Assembly: GCF_034006335.1 (NCBI RefSeq) | Contig: NZ_JAWDIQ010000004.1 | DNA length: 61,025 bases | From: Paracerasibacillus soli | GTDB lineage: Bacteria; Bacillota; Bacilli; Bacillales; Amphibacillaceae | Strand: one strand, 5' to 3' | In this document: one piece after another, positions 9,808 through 18,742 of the stretch | How the letters are laid out: the number at the start of each line of letters is the position of its first letter | Numbering within the stretch: position 1 is the stretch's first letter | The notes under the pieces: model-generated | Database searches by the model: none | What the model was told of the DNA's origin: nothing | What the model saw: the letters and a program-made list of their open reading frames with translations, nothing else | Translations under genes and position numbers: made by a program

Positions 9808-10870
9808 CTTTCACAATATCTTTTTTTATAGTTAATGCAATTTCCTTTGCAAGTATTGGCGGTACTGCATTTCCTACCTGCTTCATTTGTGAACCTTTAT
9901 TTCCTATAAACCGAAAACTATCAGGGAATGATTGTATTCGAGCTGCTTCTCTTACTGTAATAGCTCTGTTTAAGTAGGGATGAGTAAATTTACCCGAAGA
10001 TGGTGTGTCAAACCTTGTTGTGATAGTCACTGACTGCTCTTCCTTGATCATTCTAGACCAAGTACCACTATAAATGGATTTTGTTAAATGCTCTTTTGGC
10101 AAAACTTCTCTGCCTTTATTTGGTGGAATCATTCTTAATCTCTCTAAAGCTATAGCTGAATGTTTAGTAGCCTTATGATTAAACACCCAATTACTACCCT
10201 CACGCATTTTTCGTTGATATTCAGTTCTAGCTGGTAATTTGTAAGTATCACGCTCTAATCCTTCACCAGATTCTAAATAAGCTAGGTCACTGATCGCTTC
10301 CCATACAGTAACTCTTTCACACGATTTTTTAGGATCTTTAACAGATCGTTGTCCCAATTTCCCTATAATTATTGCCCTTCTCCTATTTTGCGGTACTCCG
10401 TAATCGGCAGCATTCAAAATATTTGTTGTTAATTTATATCCTAAATTTCCAAATAATGATTTTATTTCCTCTTTGAAAAATCCTCCTTCAGATGTCAATA
10501 AATTAGGTACATTTTCCATAACAAAATATTTAGGCTGAACGTATTTCACCACTTCAACAAACTGCTTAAATAAATAATTCCTGTCATCATTTATAGATTT
10601 CCTTTGACCCTTCTGAGAAAATCCTTGGCAAGGTGGCCCCCCAATAACTACATCTATTCGATCTTTGTAATCTGAAAATACATCTTTAATTGATAATTTT
10701 GTTATATCTTCTACTATAACTTCTGTGTCGGGATGATTATATATATATGATTTCGCAATTGATTCTTCAAATTCATTTGCTAATACTATTTCAAAACCTG
10801 CCATTTTAAAACCTAAAGATAATCCACCCACACCTGCAAACAAATCAATTACTTTAGGCTTCATTCCCAC
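9800..10870 (-). CDS. DNA cytosine-5 methyltransferase (restriction-modification)
   Basis: 356 residues, intact. It shows motif I VIDLFAGVGGLSLGFKMAG, the catalytic PC motif IV GGPPCQGFSQKG, motif VI FVMENVPNLL, motif VIII QNRRRAIIIGK, and motif X near the end (QMKQVGNAVPP). It transfers a methyl group from SAM to C5 of cytosine and protects host DNA from the linked nuclease. The start codon overlaps the upstream methyltransferase by 10 bp. LlaJI has two C5-methyltransferases; here the partner is an amino-methyltransferase instead. Confidence 0.9.
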   Translation of the reverse strand: MGMKPKVIDLFAGVGGLSLGFKMAGFEIVLANEFEESIAKSYIYNHPDTEVIVEDITKLSIKDVFSDYKDRIDVVIGGPPCQGFSQKGQRKSINDDRNYLFKQFVEVVKYVQPKYFVMENVPNLLTSEGGFFKEEIKSLFGNLGYKLTTNILNAADYGVPQNRRRAIIIGKLGQRSVKDPKKSCERVTVWEAISDLAYLESGEGLERDTYKLPARTEYQRKMREGSNWVFNHKATKHSAIALERLRMIPPNKGREVLPKEHLTKSIYSGTWSRMIKEEQSVTITTRFDTPSSGKFTHPYLNRAITVREAARIQSFPDSFRFIGNKGSQMKQVGNAVPPILAKEIALTIKKDIVKGD

Positions 10871-11586
10871 ACCTCTTCAATACGTTGTCTAGCTATATTA
10901 TAATATTTTTCATTTAATTCTACACCAATAAAATTGCGATCGTTTTTGATTGCTGCTACTCCTGTACTCCCGCTTCCCATGAATGGATCTAAAATCGTGT
11001 CATTTTCATTACTCAACACATTCACAAAGAACTCCATTAGTTTGACAGGTTTCTGTGTAGGGTGCTTTCCGAACCTTCGTTCCCCATTAGATGCAACTGC
11101 GGTTTCAATAAAGTCATGAATCATTTTTCCGTCATTATTAAAAGTTCCTGTTTTCTTCTTATAAGTGAAGTAAATCCAAGTTTCTGTTGAATTAACAAAA
11201 TGTAGATTCATATTGCGTGGCATAGGATTCAACTTATGCCAAATCCCTGTCGTCTTATAATACAAACCATAACGTTCAGCGATTTTAATGATACTTTCTA
11301 CTTTAATAATAGCCATAAAAACAATCATCGAACCGCCATGCTTTAACACTCTAACAGATTCTTCAAAAAACCTATCCATTGATTCTTCCCACTCTTCAAA
11401 ACTTAAATCATCCCAACCCGCTGATCCGAAAAAATTGTCTCTCATTTTTTTTAGGTTAGTATCTCGGTCTCTCATAAAATTACCTAAATTATATGGAGGA
11501 TCTGTTAAAATTAAATCTACAGAATTCTCCTCAATACTCGTCATTACTTCGATACAATCTTGATTATGTAAAATTAAATTAGCCAC
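10861..11586 (-). CDS. Amino (N6A/N4C) DNA methyltransferase, beta order
   Basis: 241 residues. The catalytic DPPY motif IV is near the N-terminus (ILTDPPYNLGNFMRD) and the SAM-binding motif I near the C-terminus (DTILDPFMGSGSTGVAA), the beta permutation. A KHPTQKP segment precedes it. DPPY suggests adenine-N6, though N4-cytosine cannot be excluded. It is the first enzyme gene of the restriction operon. It could modify the strand of an asymmetric site that the C5 enzyme does not (inference). Confidence 0.85.
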   Translation of the reverse strand: MANLILHNQDCIEVMTSIEENSVDLILTDPPYNLGNFMRDRDTNLKKMRDNFFGSAGWDDLSFEEWEESMDRFFEESVRVLKHGGSMIVFMAIIKVESIIKIAERYGLYYKTTGIWHKLNPMPRNMNLHFVNSTETWIYFTYKKKTGTFNNDGKMIHDFIETAVASNGERRFGKHPTQKPVKLMEFFVNVLSNENDTILDPFMGSGSTGVAAIKNDRNFIGVELNEKYYNIARQRIEEVWE

Positions 11587-11619
11587 AACTAATATTCCCT
11601 CGCTTCAAATATATACTAT

Positions 11620-11835
11620 TTACTTATCCGTATTCTCTAATTCCACTTCCACTATTTCACTTAACTGACATTTTAGGGCGCAACAAATCCTTACAAGCAC
11701 ATCTAAGGAAACATATTCATTTTTCCGCATTTTTGAAAAAGTACTAGGTGCAATACCTGTAGTATGATATAAATCGGAAACTTTAAGCTCTTCATCTATC
11801 AGCCGTATCCAAAGCTTTTTATAATTGACTCCCAT
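11620..11835 (-). CDS. Small Cro/C1-type HTH regulator of the restriction operon
   Basis: 71 residues, essentially one XRE-type helix-turn-helix: KVSDLYHTTGIAPSTFSKM as the HTH, followed by SLDVLVRICCALKCQLSEI. It resembles YozG-type regulators and the controller (C) proteins of restriction-modification systems. It lies 34 bp upstream of the methyltransferase and directly behind the promoter at 11873-11901, whose ACTCAA direct repeats could be its operator (inference). Confidence 0.75.
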   Translation of the reverse strand: MGVNYKKLWIRLIDEELKVSDLYHTTGIAPSTFSKMRKNEYVSLDVLVRICCALKCQLSEIVEVELENTDK

Positions 11836-11872
11836 TTATCTACCCTCGCAAACATAATAAAGTCATTAAAAT

Positions 11873-11901
11873 ATTATATCACTCAACTTTCGATTACTCA
11901 A
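11873..11901 (-). promoter_or_regulatory. Promoter of the restriction-modification operon
   Basis: On the minus strand TTGAGT (11901-11896), a 17-bp spacer, then TATAAT (11878-11873). A second TTGAGT (11886-11881) lies 15 bp from the first, making a possible pair of HTH binding sites overlapping the promoter. Confidence 0.65.
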
Positions 11902-12010
11902 ATGTTTTTTCGAGTTTACGAAACCAATCCATCCTGTCAACTCCCCCACCCAAAAGTCATTCCATCAACTCAACCCTACTTTTATCGAAAACCACGCTTC
12001 ATTTTCAGCC

Positions 12011-12068
12011 AAATAAAAATAAGATTTCCCAGCTTGGACATTCTCCAAAATCACTGGGAAACCTTATT
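12011..12068 (-). terminator. Terminator of the aminoglycoside-resistance cluster
   Basis: On the minus strand a 15-bp stem (arms 12068-12054 and 12032-12018, one mismatch) has a nested TTGGA/TCCAA hairpin in its loop and ends in TTTATTT. It lies about 230 bp downstream of the ANT(9)-like stop. Confidence 0.65.
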
Positions 12069-12105
12069 CTATCAACACTTCATCAGTTCTTATCCATCCA
12101 CCCTA

Positions 12106-12155
12106 GACATCAATGCTACCAACTCGACATGGCTCGAGTTGATGGCATTGATGTC
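12106..12155. repeat. 50-bp imperfect hairpin
   Basis: Outer arms GACATCAATGC and GCATTGATGTC are perfect complements. After three unpaired bases on each side, inner arms CAACTCGA and TCGAGTTG pair again, with a 6-bp loop catggc. The purpose is unknown. Confidence 0.55.
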
Positions 12156-12297
12156 ATATTACTTTGCCCGTCTGTGGAAACATATCAGCAGCATTTTTGG
12201 AACTATCGGTAGACGGGAACATATCCAGCGGTTTTTGACCATTTTAAGAAATTTCGGTATGAGAGAACCTATCAATGGAATTCTCAACACCAGCCTT

Positions 12298-13082
12298 TTA
12301 GAGATTAAGGGAAGACTCTATAGACTTCTTCATATTATTAACGAGTTCAGTCACCTCAGAATCCATTCCTTTCCACTTATCAATATACCCTCCTAGATAA
12401 GCCTTTCTTGCTTTGTCAAGTAAAATGGCATGCTCATAAGGTAATTGAGGTATTGCCCATTCAGCTGCAGATCTTTTGATCTGATTTCACCAGTAGATGC
12501 TGTCACCCACATTCTGGCTAAAGTTAAAATCACATTGCGTTCGTCACCTTTAATGCTAGTTATCAACCCGGGCAACGATTCTTTAATTGCTTTTCGAATA
12601 TCTGTCATTGGCACAGGCTCAATTACTTCTGTTGCCTTTGGTCCCAAAAGGTTAATACTATTTTTTCTTAGTTGTGCTAAAAGTATTGCTAAATCCGGAT
12701 CATAAGTCGACTCAGGAATTTCTCCTTTTCAAACTGCTCTCTTAGCCACTCGCCATACATAAATTCATATTTGGGGGGGAAATGCCAAGGGACAATATCC
12801 TTTTGATTTATGACCGTAACTTCAAGAACCTCATATCTTTTATGTTTCCTATTTTCCAGATATAAGCATTAACCTATTTGTAAGATTCCTTCGAGTTTTT
12901 TCAGATAAACTTTGATTTGTTATTACCAAAATATCTACATCGCTATTCATACGTAAACCACCCATTACTGCCGAACCATACAAATACACCCCAATTAACA
13001 TATTATCAAGTAGTTCCGCTATAGTTTTTAATGCTTGAATTGCTTCTTTCGGAATTTTTTTGTTACTTAAATCTATACTCAA
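12298..13082 (-). pseudogene. Spectinomycin adenylyltransferase ANT(9)-like, several frameshifts
   Basis: Begins MSIDLSNKKIPKEAIQALK with the nucleotidyltransferase motif LYGSAVMGGLRMNSDVDILV (G-S...D-x-D). After at least three indels it continues through VTVINQ, FMYGEWLRE, YDPDLAILLAQ and MTDIRKAIKESLPGL, and ends KKSIESSLNL at 12298. The reconstructed length of about 260 residues equals ANT(9) enzymes, which add AMP to spectinomycin. Indels lie in C- and A-runs, so the gene may be intact in reality. It is the last gene of the cluster. Confidence 0.75.
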
Positions 13083-13214
13083 CTTCGATCTCCTTTCGTC
13101 TGAAAACTGTTTTTTAACGCCTTCTTAAAATTTATAAAAAAAGAGTAAACATCTTTCGTTGTATTGTAAATTAACGCCATCCAAAATTTTGATTCAAGAT
13201 TTTCTTTCGGTTTA

Positions 13215-13742
13215 TTATATGTTTGAGCCAATATAAGCTACAAAACTGCTGTCTATCCATTTTTGAGTAACCTCATTTATATCAATCCCAATAGTAGCCA
13301 ACCCAATAATGCTGCAATCCAATTTCTCTAACAAAGCTATTAAAGCCTTCATTTGAGAACCTGTCTCTATCCAATCATCTACAATCAAAACTCTTTTGTT
13401 CCTCACAATAGAACTCTTAGATATTTCAAAGCTTTTATCTTGACCTGAATAGTCGGTAAAATGTGTCGAAATAATCTCTTCTTTTGCGTATGGCAGCTTA
13501 TCACCTTTTCTTACTCCAATAAACCCCACTCCAAGTTCTTTGGCTATGGCAGTGCCTAGTATCCATCCAATTGCTTCCTGGGCAGCCACATAATCTACTT
13601 TATTTTGAAAATCCAATGATAGTACTTTTACAATTTTATCAAAAACGGTTTTATGTGTAAAAATAGTTAGTAAATCATATTTTCCAATTGAGTTACGAGG
13701 TAATATACCTCTAATTTCATTTATAACATCAGTACTTTCCAT
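13215..13742 (-). CDS. apt: Phosphoribosyltransferase (apt) of ANT(6) cluster
   Basis: 175 residues with the PRPP-binding loop VLIVDDWIETGSQMKAL typical of type I phosphoribosyltransferases, and an N-terminal region like adenine phosphoribosyltransferase. The same gene follows ANT(6) in resistance clusters of Gram-positive bacteria and Campylobacter, where it is called apt; it is not known to confer resistance itself. It lies 43 bp downstream of ANT(6) on the same strand, so they are probably co-transcribed. Confidence 0.8.
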   Translation of the reverse strand: MESTDVINEIRGILPRNSIGKYDLLTIFTHKTVFDKIVKVLSLDFQNKVDYVAAQEAIGWILGTAIAKELGVGFIGVRKGDKLPYAKEEIISTHFTDYSGQDKSFEISKSSIVRNKRVLIVDDWIETGSQMKALIALLEKLDCSIIGLATIGIDINEVTQKWIDSSFVAYIGSNI

Positions 13743-13785
13743 ACATTTACACCCCTTGCTTATGGTTAATAATCTTTGCTAATCT

Positions 13786-14649
13786 TTAAAAATAGTCATT
13801 TTCAACATATTTTTTATACATGTCCTCGGTATATCTTGTTATGTTCTTACCATACTCTGGATAATCAAACCCCAGTAGTTCTGCTACCTCTTTGGACACT
13901 TCCCTGAACAATTGGTGGCATATAAATAATGACTTCCAAATATTTTCATAGGAATCCATGCGATATGTAGATAATAATCTATTCCATAGATCTTCATCAA
14001 TGTATTTGTTAATATACTTATAATTTTTCCCAACACTTAATGAAAATTCTGTCTTTATCCCAACCTTCCACGACATCATCCTAAGTAGTTCAAACCGTAG
14101 AATCTGGTTCAGATGATCGATTGCAAACAGTATCTCTTTGCGGCACAATCCTTTAATAACATAAGGTGTTACATTCCAAAATTCATTGCAGCAATCATCA
14201 TACTCCCTTGCGCTTGGCTTTCTTACATGATAATCTATATCAGTCGGAACTATGTCCCTTTTAATTCTACAATCTTTATCAATTAGAACCTTTATTAATT
14301 TATCGCCCTTTAGGTAATTATCTAACTCTTCCAAGGGCAATAAGGTAAGATCAATTTTATTGTAATCATCAAATAGCATAAGATAGGAAAATCCCTTTTC
14401 TTCAGGTGGGAATAATTCCATATCCTCCGGCTTTTGCATCATTATTATATTCCCAAATTGATTAAGCCAGTCATCATTAGATATAAACGGTTCTATATCA
14501 CTTACAAAATATGTAATATCATAATCCTGAAATTCATCTTTAGGTATATTAATATTTGCGCGTGACCCCTCAAGGGTCACAATTCGAATACGTTCATCCT
14601 GTTCTGCTAAAGAAAGTACTAAATCCATCATTTCTTTTTCTGATCTCAT
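13786..14649 (-). CDS. ant(6)-Ia: Aminoglycoside 6-adenylyltransferase ANT(6)-Ia
   Basis: 287 residues beginning MRSEKEMMDLVLSLAEQDER, which I recognise as ANT(6)-Ia (AadE). It shows the nucleotidyltransferase motif VTLEGSRANINIPKDEFQDYD (G-S...DYD). The enzyme adenylylates streptomycin at the 6 position. The protein ends YVENDYF, about 15 residues shorter than the length I remember for the family, so a frameshift or true truncation at the C-terminus is possible. Near-identity to a widespread clinical allele indicates recent transfer. Confidence 0.93.
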   Translation of the reverse strand: MRSEKEMMDLVLSLAEQDERIRIVTLEGSRANINIPKDEFQDYDITYFVSDIEPFISNDDWLNQFGNIIMMQKPEDMELFPPEEKGFSYLMLFDDYNKIDLTLLPLEELDNYLKGDKLIKVLIDKDCRIKRDIVPTDIDYHVRKPSAREYDDCCNEFWNVTPYVIKGLCRKEILFAIDHLNQILRFELLRMMSWKVGIKTEFSLSVGKNYKYINKYIDEDLWNRLLSTYRMDSYENIWKSLFICHQLFREVSKEVAELLGFDYPEYGKNITRYTEDMYKKYVENDYF

Positions 14650-14681
14650 TTACATACTCCTCGTTTATTTTTTCTATATTA

Positions 14682-15365
14682 TTACATCTTCTTTTTTGCC
14701 GATACAATCAGCATCATTGGGCGTCGCATTTCATCCGCCATCCCCGGAATATCCATCATGTTCTCTGGCGGCTGTGGCTCCACAATCTGATTTATTATAA
14801 AACTATTTGAAAGCAGTGTATTTAGATATGTGGTCAGTGTTCTATGATATTTTGTAACCTTTTCTTCCAAAAACATAGCTGTCCGTTTGCCCTCATAATA
14901 ATAATTGTCCACCGGGAAATGCAGTATTTCTCCTTTTTCGTTATAATACCAGTCTTGTGTTCCATGAGCAGTAAAAACAGGATGTTCAACTGTAAAAACT
15001 AAATTGCCACCAGCCTTCAGCATCCTATATATCTTTTTTATTAAATTCTCATAGTCTGCTACATAATGAAACGCAAGCGAACTTAGTATTACATCAAAGC
15101 TCTCCTCTGGGAAATCCACATCTTCTATGGCACAGCATTCATATTCAATCTGTGGAAAATGGGTTTTTCCTTTTGCTACTTCGAGCATTTTATGAGAAAT
15201 ATCAACACCTACTACAGAGGAAGCACCGTTTTCCATCGCATATATACAGTGCCATCCATAGCCGCATCCTAAATCAAGCACACGCTTACCCTTAAAATCA
15301 GGTAGCATCTTTTTCAAAGTCTCCCATTCTCCCGCACCAGCCAGTCCTTTCTGCGAGCGACTCAT
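14682..15365 (-). CDS. Class I SAM-dependent methyltransferase of the resistance cluster
   Basis: 227 residues, intact. It shows the SAM-binding motif GKRVLDLGCGYGWHCIYAMENGA, the acidic motif VVGVDISHKML, and a Methyltransf_11-type segment FDVILSSLAFHYV. It lies between the nucleotidyltransferase (4-bp overlap) and ANT(6)-Ia. The same neighbour occurs in other ANT(6) clusters, by recollection. The substrate is unknown; it is not an Erm-type rRNA methylase. Confidence 0.8.
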   Translation of the reverse strand: MSRSQKGLAGAGEWETLKKMLPDFKGKRVLDLGCGYGWHCIYAMENGASSVVGVDISHKMLEVAKGKTHFPQIEYECCAIEDVDFPEESFDVILSSLAFHYVADYENLIKKIYRMLKAGGNLVFTVEHPVFTAHGTQDWYYNEKGEILHFPVDNYYYEGKRTAMFLEEKVTKYHRTLTTYLNTLLSNSFIINQIVEPQPPENMMDIPGMADEMRRPMMLIVSAKKKM

Positions 15366-16270
15366 TTGACTGTATTTTTGAAAAAATATATTATCATCAT
15401 ATTTGTTTTCTTTTCATCTGAACTCTCCTCGTTTAAAAAGTTATTTATCTCCGATACAATTTCATTCACTTCATTATAAAGCTTCTCGGTCATGTCGTAG
15501 CATTCAAAAAGTGAGATACCGAGTACTTCAAAAATATGATTTACCTTCTCGGTATATTTTTCAGGTTTATGTTCAAAAGTTTCAAGCAGTTTTATAGCTT
15601 TCTTTTCGTTGATACAATAAGCATTATTACATGCAAATAACACTTGATTTAAACATGAAACTATACGAAAAACATGACCCGCAATATAATATTTATCGTC
15701 TGTTCCCGAATTTGCTTTTACAAACATTAAAGAGAACCCTGCTTCAAACATAAAAAAGTTAACTAAACTTTTCTGCAAAGCATTGGGATAAGTTTCTGCC
15801 TGTTTTTTTAATTCGCATAAGCTTTCATTCTTAGCATATAGTATTTTGCTAATCGCTAATTCTCCTCGATACATTGCACTAATATAACCATGGGGATGCC
15901 CAGTCTGATAATTGGCAGTAACAATTCCGTGCTCTGTATCTTTCATTATTTGTTCCACACGTTTAATATCACGTAAAATTAAATCCACATGATACCCGTT
16001 TATGACTAACCATCCGCCGCCATTAATCCAATCACCCCATGCTCCGGGAGGTACAACAAGGTTATTTCTATGCTCATCATCCAGCTTTGTAGCGAATTGA
16101 TTAATAGTATTTATGTCAAATGATTCTGAATTGTAATAGATGCCGATATCTATATCCGAATCCTCTGTATGGGTGCCCCTTGCACGTGAACCACCTAAAA
16201 CAATACCTTCTATATAAGACAGAGAGGATAATTTCTCTGCTACTGATTTAATAATATTATCTACCATCAA
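15362..16270 (-). CDS. Nucleotidyltransferase-fold protein of the resistance cluster
   Basis: 302 residues. It has the pol-beta-type nucleotidyltransferase signature GIVLGGSRARGTHTEDSDID (GS-x(9-10)-DxD) and a third acidic strand YHVDLILRDI. Its arrangement beside a methyltransferase and ANT(6) is typical of a mobile aminoglycoside-resistance block. Whether it modifies an antibiotic is not known to me. The stop overlaps the methyltransferase start. Confidence 0.75.
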   Translation of the reverse strand: MMVDNIIKSVAEKLSSLSYIEGIVLGGSRARGTHTEDSDIDIGIYYNSESFDINTINQFATKLDDEHRNNLVVPPGAWGDWINGGGWLVINGYHVDLILRDIKRVEQIMKDTEHGIVTANYQTGHPHGYISAMYRGELAISKILYAKNESLCELKKQAETYPNALQKSLVNFFMFEAGFSLMFVKANSGTDDKYYIAGHVFRIVSCLNQVLFACNNAYCINEKKAIKLLETFEHKPEKYTEKVNHIFEVLGISLFECYDMTEKLYNEVNEIVSEINNFLNEESSDEKKTNMMIIYFFKNTVK

Positions 16271-16378
16271 GCATGCTCCTTTATCGATTCACTGCTGTAA
16301 AAATTCCAAGCCAAATCTTTTGCTTCTACTCAACATATTTATAATTTTTTTAATTTCACAAAAGATAGTTAAAACTTA

Positions 16379-16624
16379 TCAATTGTCTTTTTTATACCTC
16401 TGCTGATTAGATGAAGTCTTTTCAATAGCCTTTAAATTACCATTCATTTTGCTAACATGGTTTAAAAATAACGTTCCAAGCAGAAGTCGATCCTTTCTGG
16501 GTATCCTATTCCACACATATCCCTTGAATAAATCTTTAACAAGAAAAACTTCGCCATCATTTAGATTTTCAGTTTCTCTAATAGCTTCTTCCAATAGCTC
16601 ATTTACATCAATCATGTTGTCCAC
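16379..16624 (-). CDS. DUF1413-like small protein
   Basis: 81 residues with the core DGEVFLVKDLFKGYVWNRI followed by PRKDRLLLGTLF, the pattern of DUF1413 proteins common in Firmicute mobile elements. It has a good ribosome site (AAGGAG) and is directly controlled by the strong promoter and palindrome at 16634-16691. Being first in the leftward cluster, it may be co-transcribed with the resistance genes. Function unknown. Confidence 0.65.
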   Translation of the reverse strand: MDNMIDVNELLEEAIRETENLNDGEVFLVKDLFKGYVWNRIPRKDRLLLGTLFLNHVSKMNGNLKAIEKTSSNQQRYKKDN

Positions 16625-16633
16625 TCCTTATTA

Positions 16634-16691
16634 ATAATAATATCAACAACATTGTTGATATTATTATACGTATATTCACAGTCAAAGTCAA
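16634..16691 (-). promoter_or_regulatory. Strong promoter with palindromic operator heading the resistance cluster
   Basis: Minus-strand TTGACT (16691-16686), 17-bp spacer, TATAAT (16668-16663). A perfect palindrome with 16-bp arms around a 2-bp centre (16634-16667) overlaps the -10 box and start site, so a bound dimeric repressor would block RNA polymerase. No repressor gene lies next to it. Confidence 0.75.
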
Positions 16692-16702
16692 TCCGTAAAT
16701 AA

Positions 16703-16745
16703 GAAAAGCCACCAATCAAGGAAGTAACACCTCTCAATTGGTCGC
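16703..16745 (-). terminator. Terminator after second serine recombinase
   Basis: Minus-strand stem GCGACCAAT / ATTGGTGGC (one mismatch) around a 20-nt loop, followed by TTTTCTTATTT. Confidence 0.6.
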
Positions 16746-16758
16746 CATTTCTGATATC

Positions 16759-18325
16759 CTATATCTCAATATCTATTTCAACACCTGATTTAAATTCAAC
16801 AGTGAGCTTATCATCAAATACCGTAACTTTTTCAATAAGCCGCCTTACTAATTGCTCATCATATTCCTCCAACTCGCAGGATTGTTCATTTAAGAAATCA
16901 GTCATTTCAGCGATTCGTTGCCTTTTTCCTTCACGCTCTGCATTCTCTGCAAGTACATTTTGCTTCAATTCTCGAAGGCGGTAAATTTCATCAGCCACAT
17001 CTTCATAGTCATTCTTGGACTTTGCTTGTATAAGGAGCTGTTGTTGTAACTCTTCCAATTTTCTATCAATATCATCGGTGGTATTATCATTTTCTTCATT
17101 AAGGACGGTAGCTATGTTTTTCTGTAACGTTGAGAGGAAGGGCTCTTTTTTAGTCAAAAGTTCGTTAATAGCCTTAACCACTGCTGCCTGTAATGTTTCC
17201 TCGTTTATGGTAGGTGCCGTACATTCAGAGCCTTTTTCCTCTAAACGACTAACACATCTCCAAACAATAGACTTGTAACCTCGGTTATTCCAATGTACTC
17301 TTCGGAAAACATCTTCACATTCTTTGCAAAGACAATGCTCGACAAGGCATACTTGCTGCTATACACTCGTTTCTTTCCAGTTTTTCCGTTTCGAATATTT
17401 GCCCTTCGCATCATTTCTTCTTGAACTTGTAGGTAAATCTCTCTTGGAATGATTGGTTCGTGGTTATTTTCTACATAGTATTGTGGAACGTGACCATTGT
17501 TGACAACTCGCTTTTTCGTTAAAAAATCTACGGTATATGTTTTTTGAAGCAATGCATCTCCGATATACTTTTCGTTTTGAAGAATCTTTTTAATCGATTC
17601 TGGTCGCCACTTCGTTCGTTTAGCTGCGGTAAGTATTTCATCCGCTTCAAGTCCTCGTGCAATTTGAACTAAACTTGCACCTTCTAAATATTCCCTGTAA
17701 ATCCTTTTGACAATTTTCGCTTGTTCTAGATTGATGACTAGTTTGTTGTTTTCGTCTTTTGTATAGCCTAGAAAGCGATTATGGTTCACTTGCACCTCAC
17801 CTTGCTGGTATCGGTATTGTATTCCTAGTTTTACATTTTGGCTAAGTGACTGACTTTCTTGTTGTGCTAGGGATGCCATGATGGTGAGCATAATTTCACC
17901 TTTTGCATCCATTGTATTGATGTTTTCTTTTTCAAAAAACACAGGTATTTCTTTATCCTTAAGCTGTCTAATGTATTTCAAACAGTCCAGCGTGTTTCTC
18001 GCAAAACGACTGATGGACTTTGTGATGATCATATCGATTTTGCCATTCATGCTATCTTCAATCATTTTATTAAACTGCTCACGTTTTTTGGTGTTTGTTC
18101 AGATATTCCATCATCCGCATAGATACCAGCAAGTTCCCATTCAGGATTGTTCTGAATATAGGTAGTGTAGTGTTCCACTTGAACTTCATAACTAGTTGCT
18201 TGTTCTTCACTATCTGTTGATACGCGGCAATAAGCCGCCACTTTTATTTTCTCCTTTTCCTCAGCATTAACATTTCTTGTTCTTCTTCTCGCCGGGATAA
18301 CTGTGACACTTCTTGCTAAAGCCAT
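16759..18325 (-). CDS. Large serine recombinase 2 (frameshifted)
   Basis: Segments 18325-18062, 18065-17241 and 17181-16759 join into about 520 residues. The catalytic serine is in VAAYCRVSTDSEEQ. The resolvase domain continues with MIITKSISRFARNTLDCL, the Recombinase domain with KILQNEKYIGDALLQKTY, and the C-terminus is a long coiled coil followed by a beta-rich end (VTVFDDKLTVEFKSG). Frameshifts near 18090 and 17200-17290 fall just after ISG and in the zinc-ribbon region. Such enzymes integrate and excise prophages at short att sites. It is preceded almost directly by the accessory gene. Confidence 0.8.
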
Positions 18326-18326
18326 T

Positions 18327-18742
18327 TTAAGTCACCTCTTCTTTAATTAAGCTGTATACATATTCTGCTTGTTTAATTGGATTGTCGTATTTGTCTTCCA
18401 CTTCTCCGATCGTAAATTCAAAACATGGTGTAAATGACTCTTCCTCTTTCGTTCTATTTAATCGTCCTAGTTTTTTCGCTCGTTTAAATCTTTCGTTTTT
18501 TAATTGTTCAAATTGTTCTTTTGAAATTAATCTCGGAAACAATTCATTTCCTAGATACCTTTCATCTGTTAATATTCTAGTAATTCCGCCATGTGACCGA
18601 TTAATACCAGATTCCCTTGCTGCATTAGCTAAAGATTGGCCCGATAAGTATGATGCGATTAAAAGCTTTAATTGCTCAGCTTCTTGGCATGAATTTCAAT
18701 TTTGCCGTCTACTATTTCATATCCAAAGGGTGTGTGTGCCAT
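18327..18742 (-). CDS. Recombinase-domain accessory protein lacking the catalytic domain (frameshifted)
   Basis: About 138 residues after one base is restored near 18690: MAHTPFGYEIVDGKIEIHAK, a segment SLANAARESGINRSHGGITR, and an end similar to the DNA-binding Recombinase domain. There is no serine-recombinase catalytic domain. Its ATG overlaps the stop of recombinase 1 (TAATG) and it is followed by recombinase 2. A small protein sandwiched between two large serine recombinases suggests an accessory or directionality role (inference). Confidence 0.65.

Larger units (their letters stand above)
11902..12297. other. 396-bp structured intergenic region between ANT(9)-like gene and restriction operon
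   Basis: I support no gene here. A long plus-strand frame from 11902 runs on into the ANT(9)-like gene in antisense, has no recognisable domain and crosses two strong hairpins, so I do not call it. The region holds a terminator at 12011-12068, a near-perfect hairpin at 12106-12155, and a short inverted CCCGTCT/AGACGGG pair at 12167-12217. Confidence 0.5.

Noticed and set aside
11902..12396. Plus-strand open frame of 164 codons
   Set aside because: It runs into the antisense of the ANT(9)-like gene, crosses a terminator and a 50-bp hairpin, and has no recognisable domain or good ribosome site.
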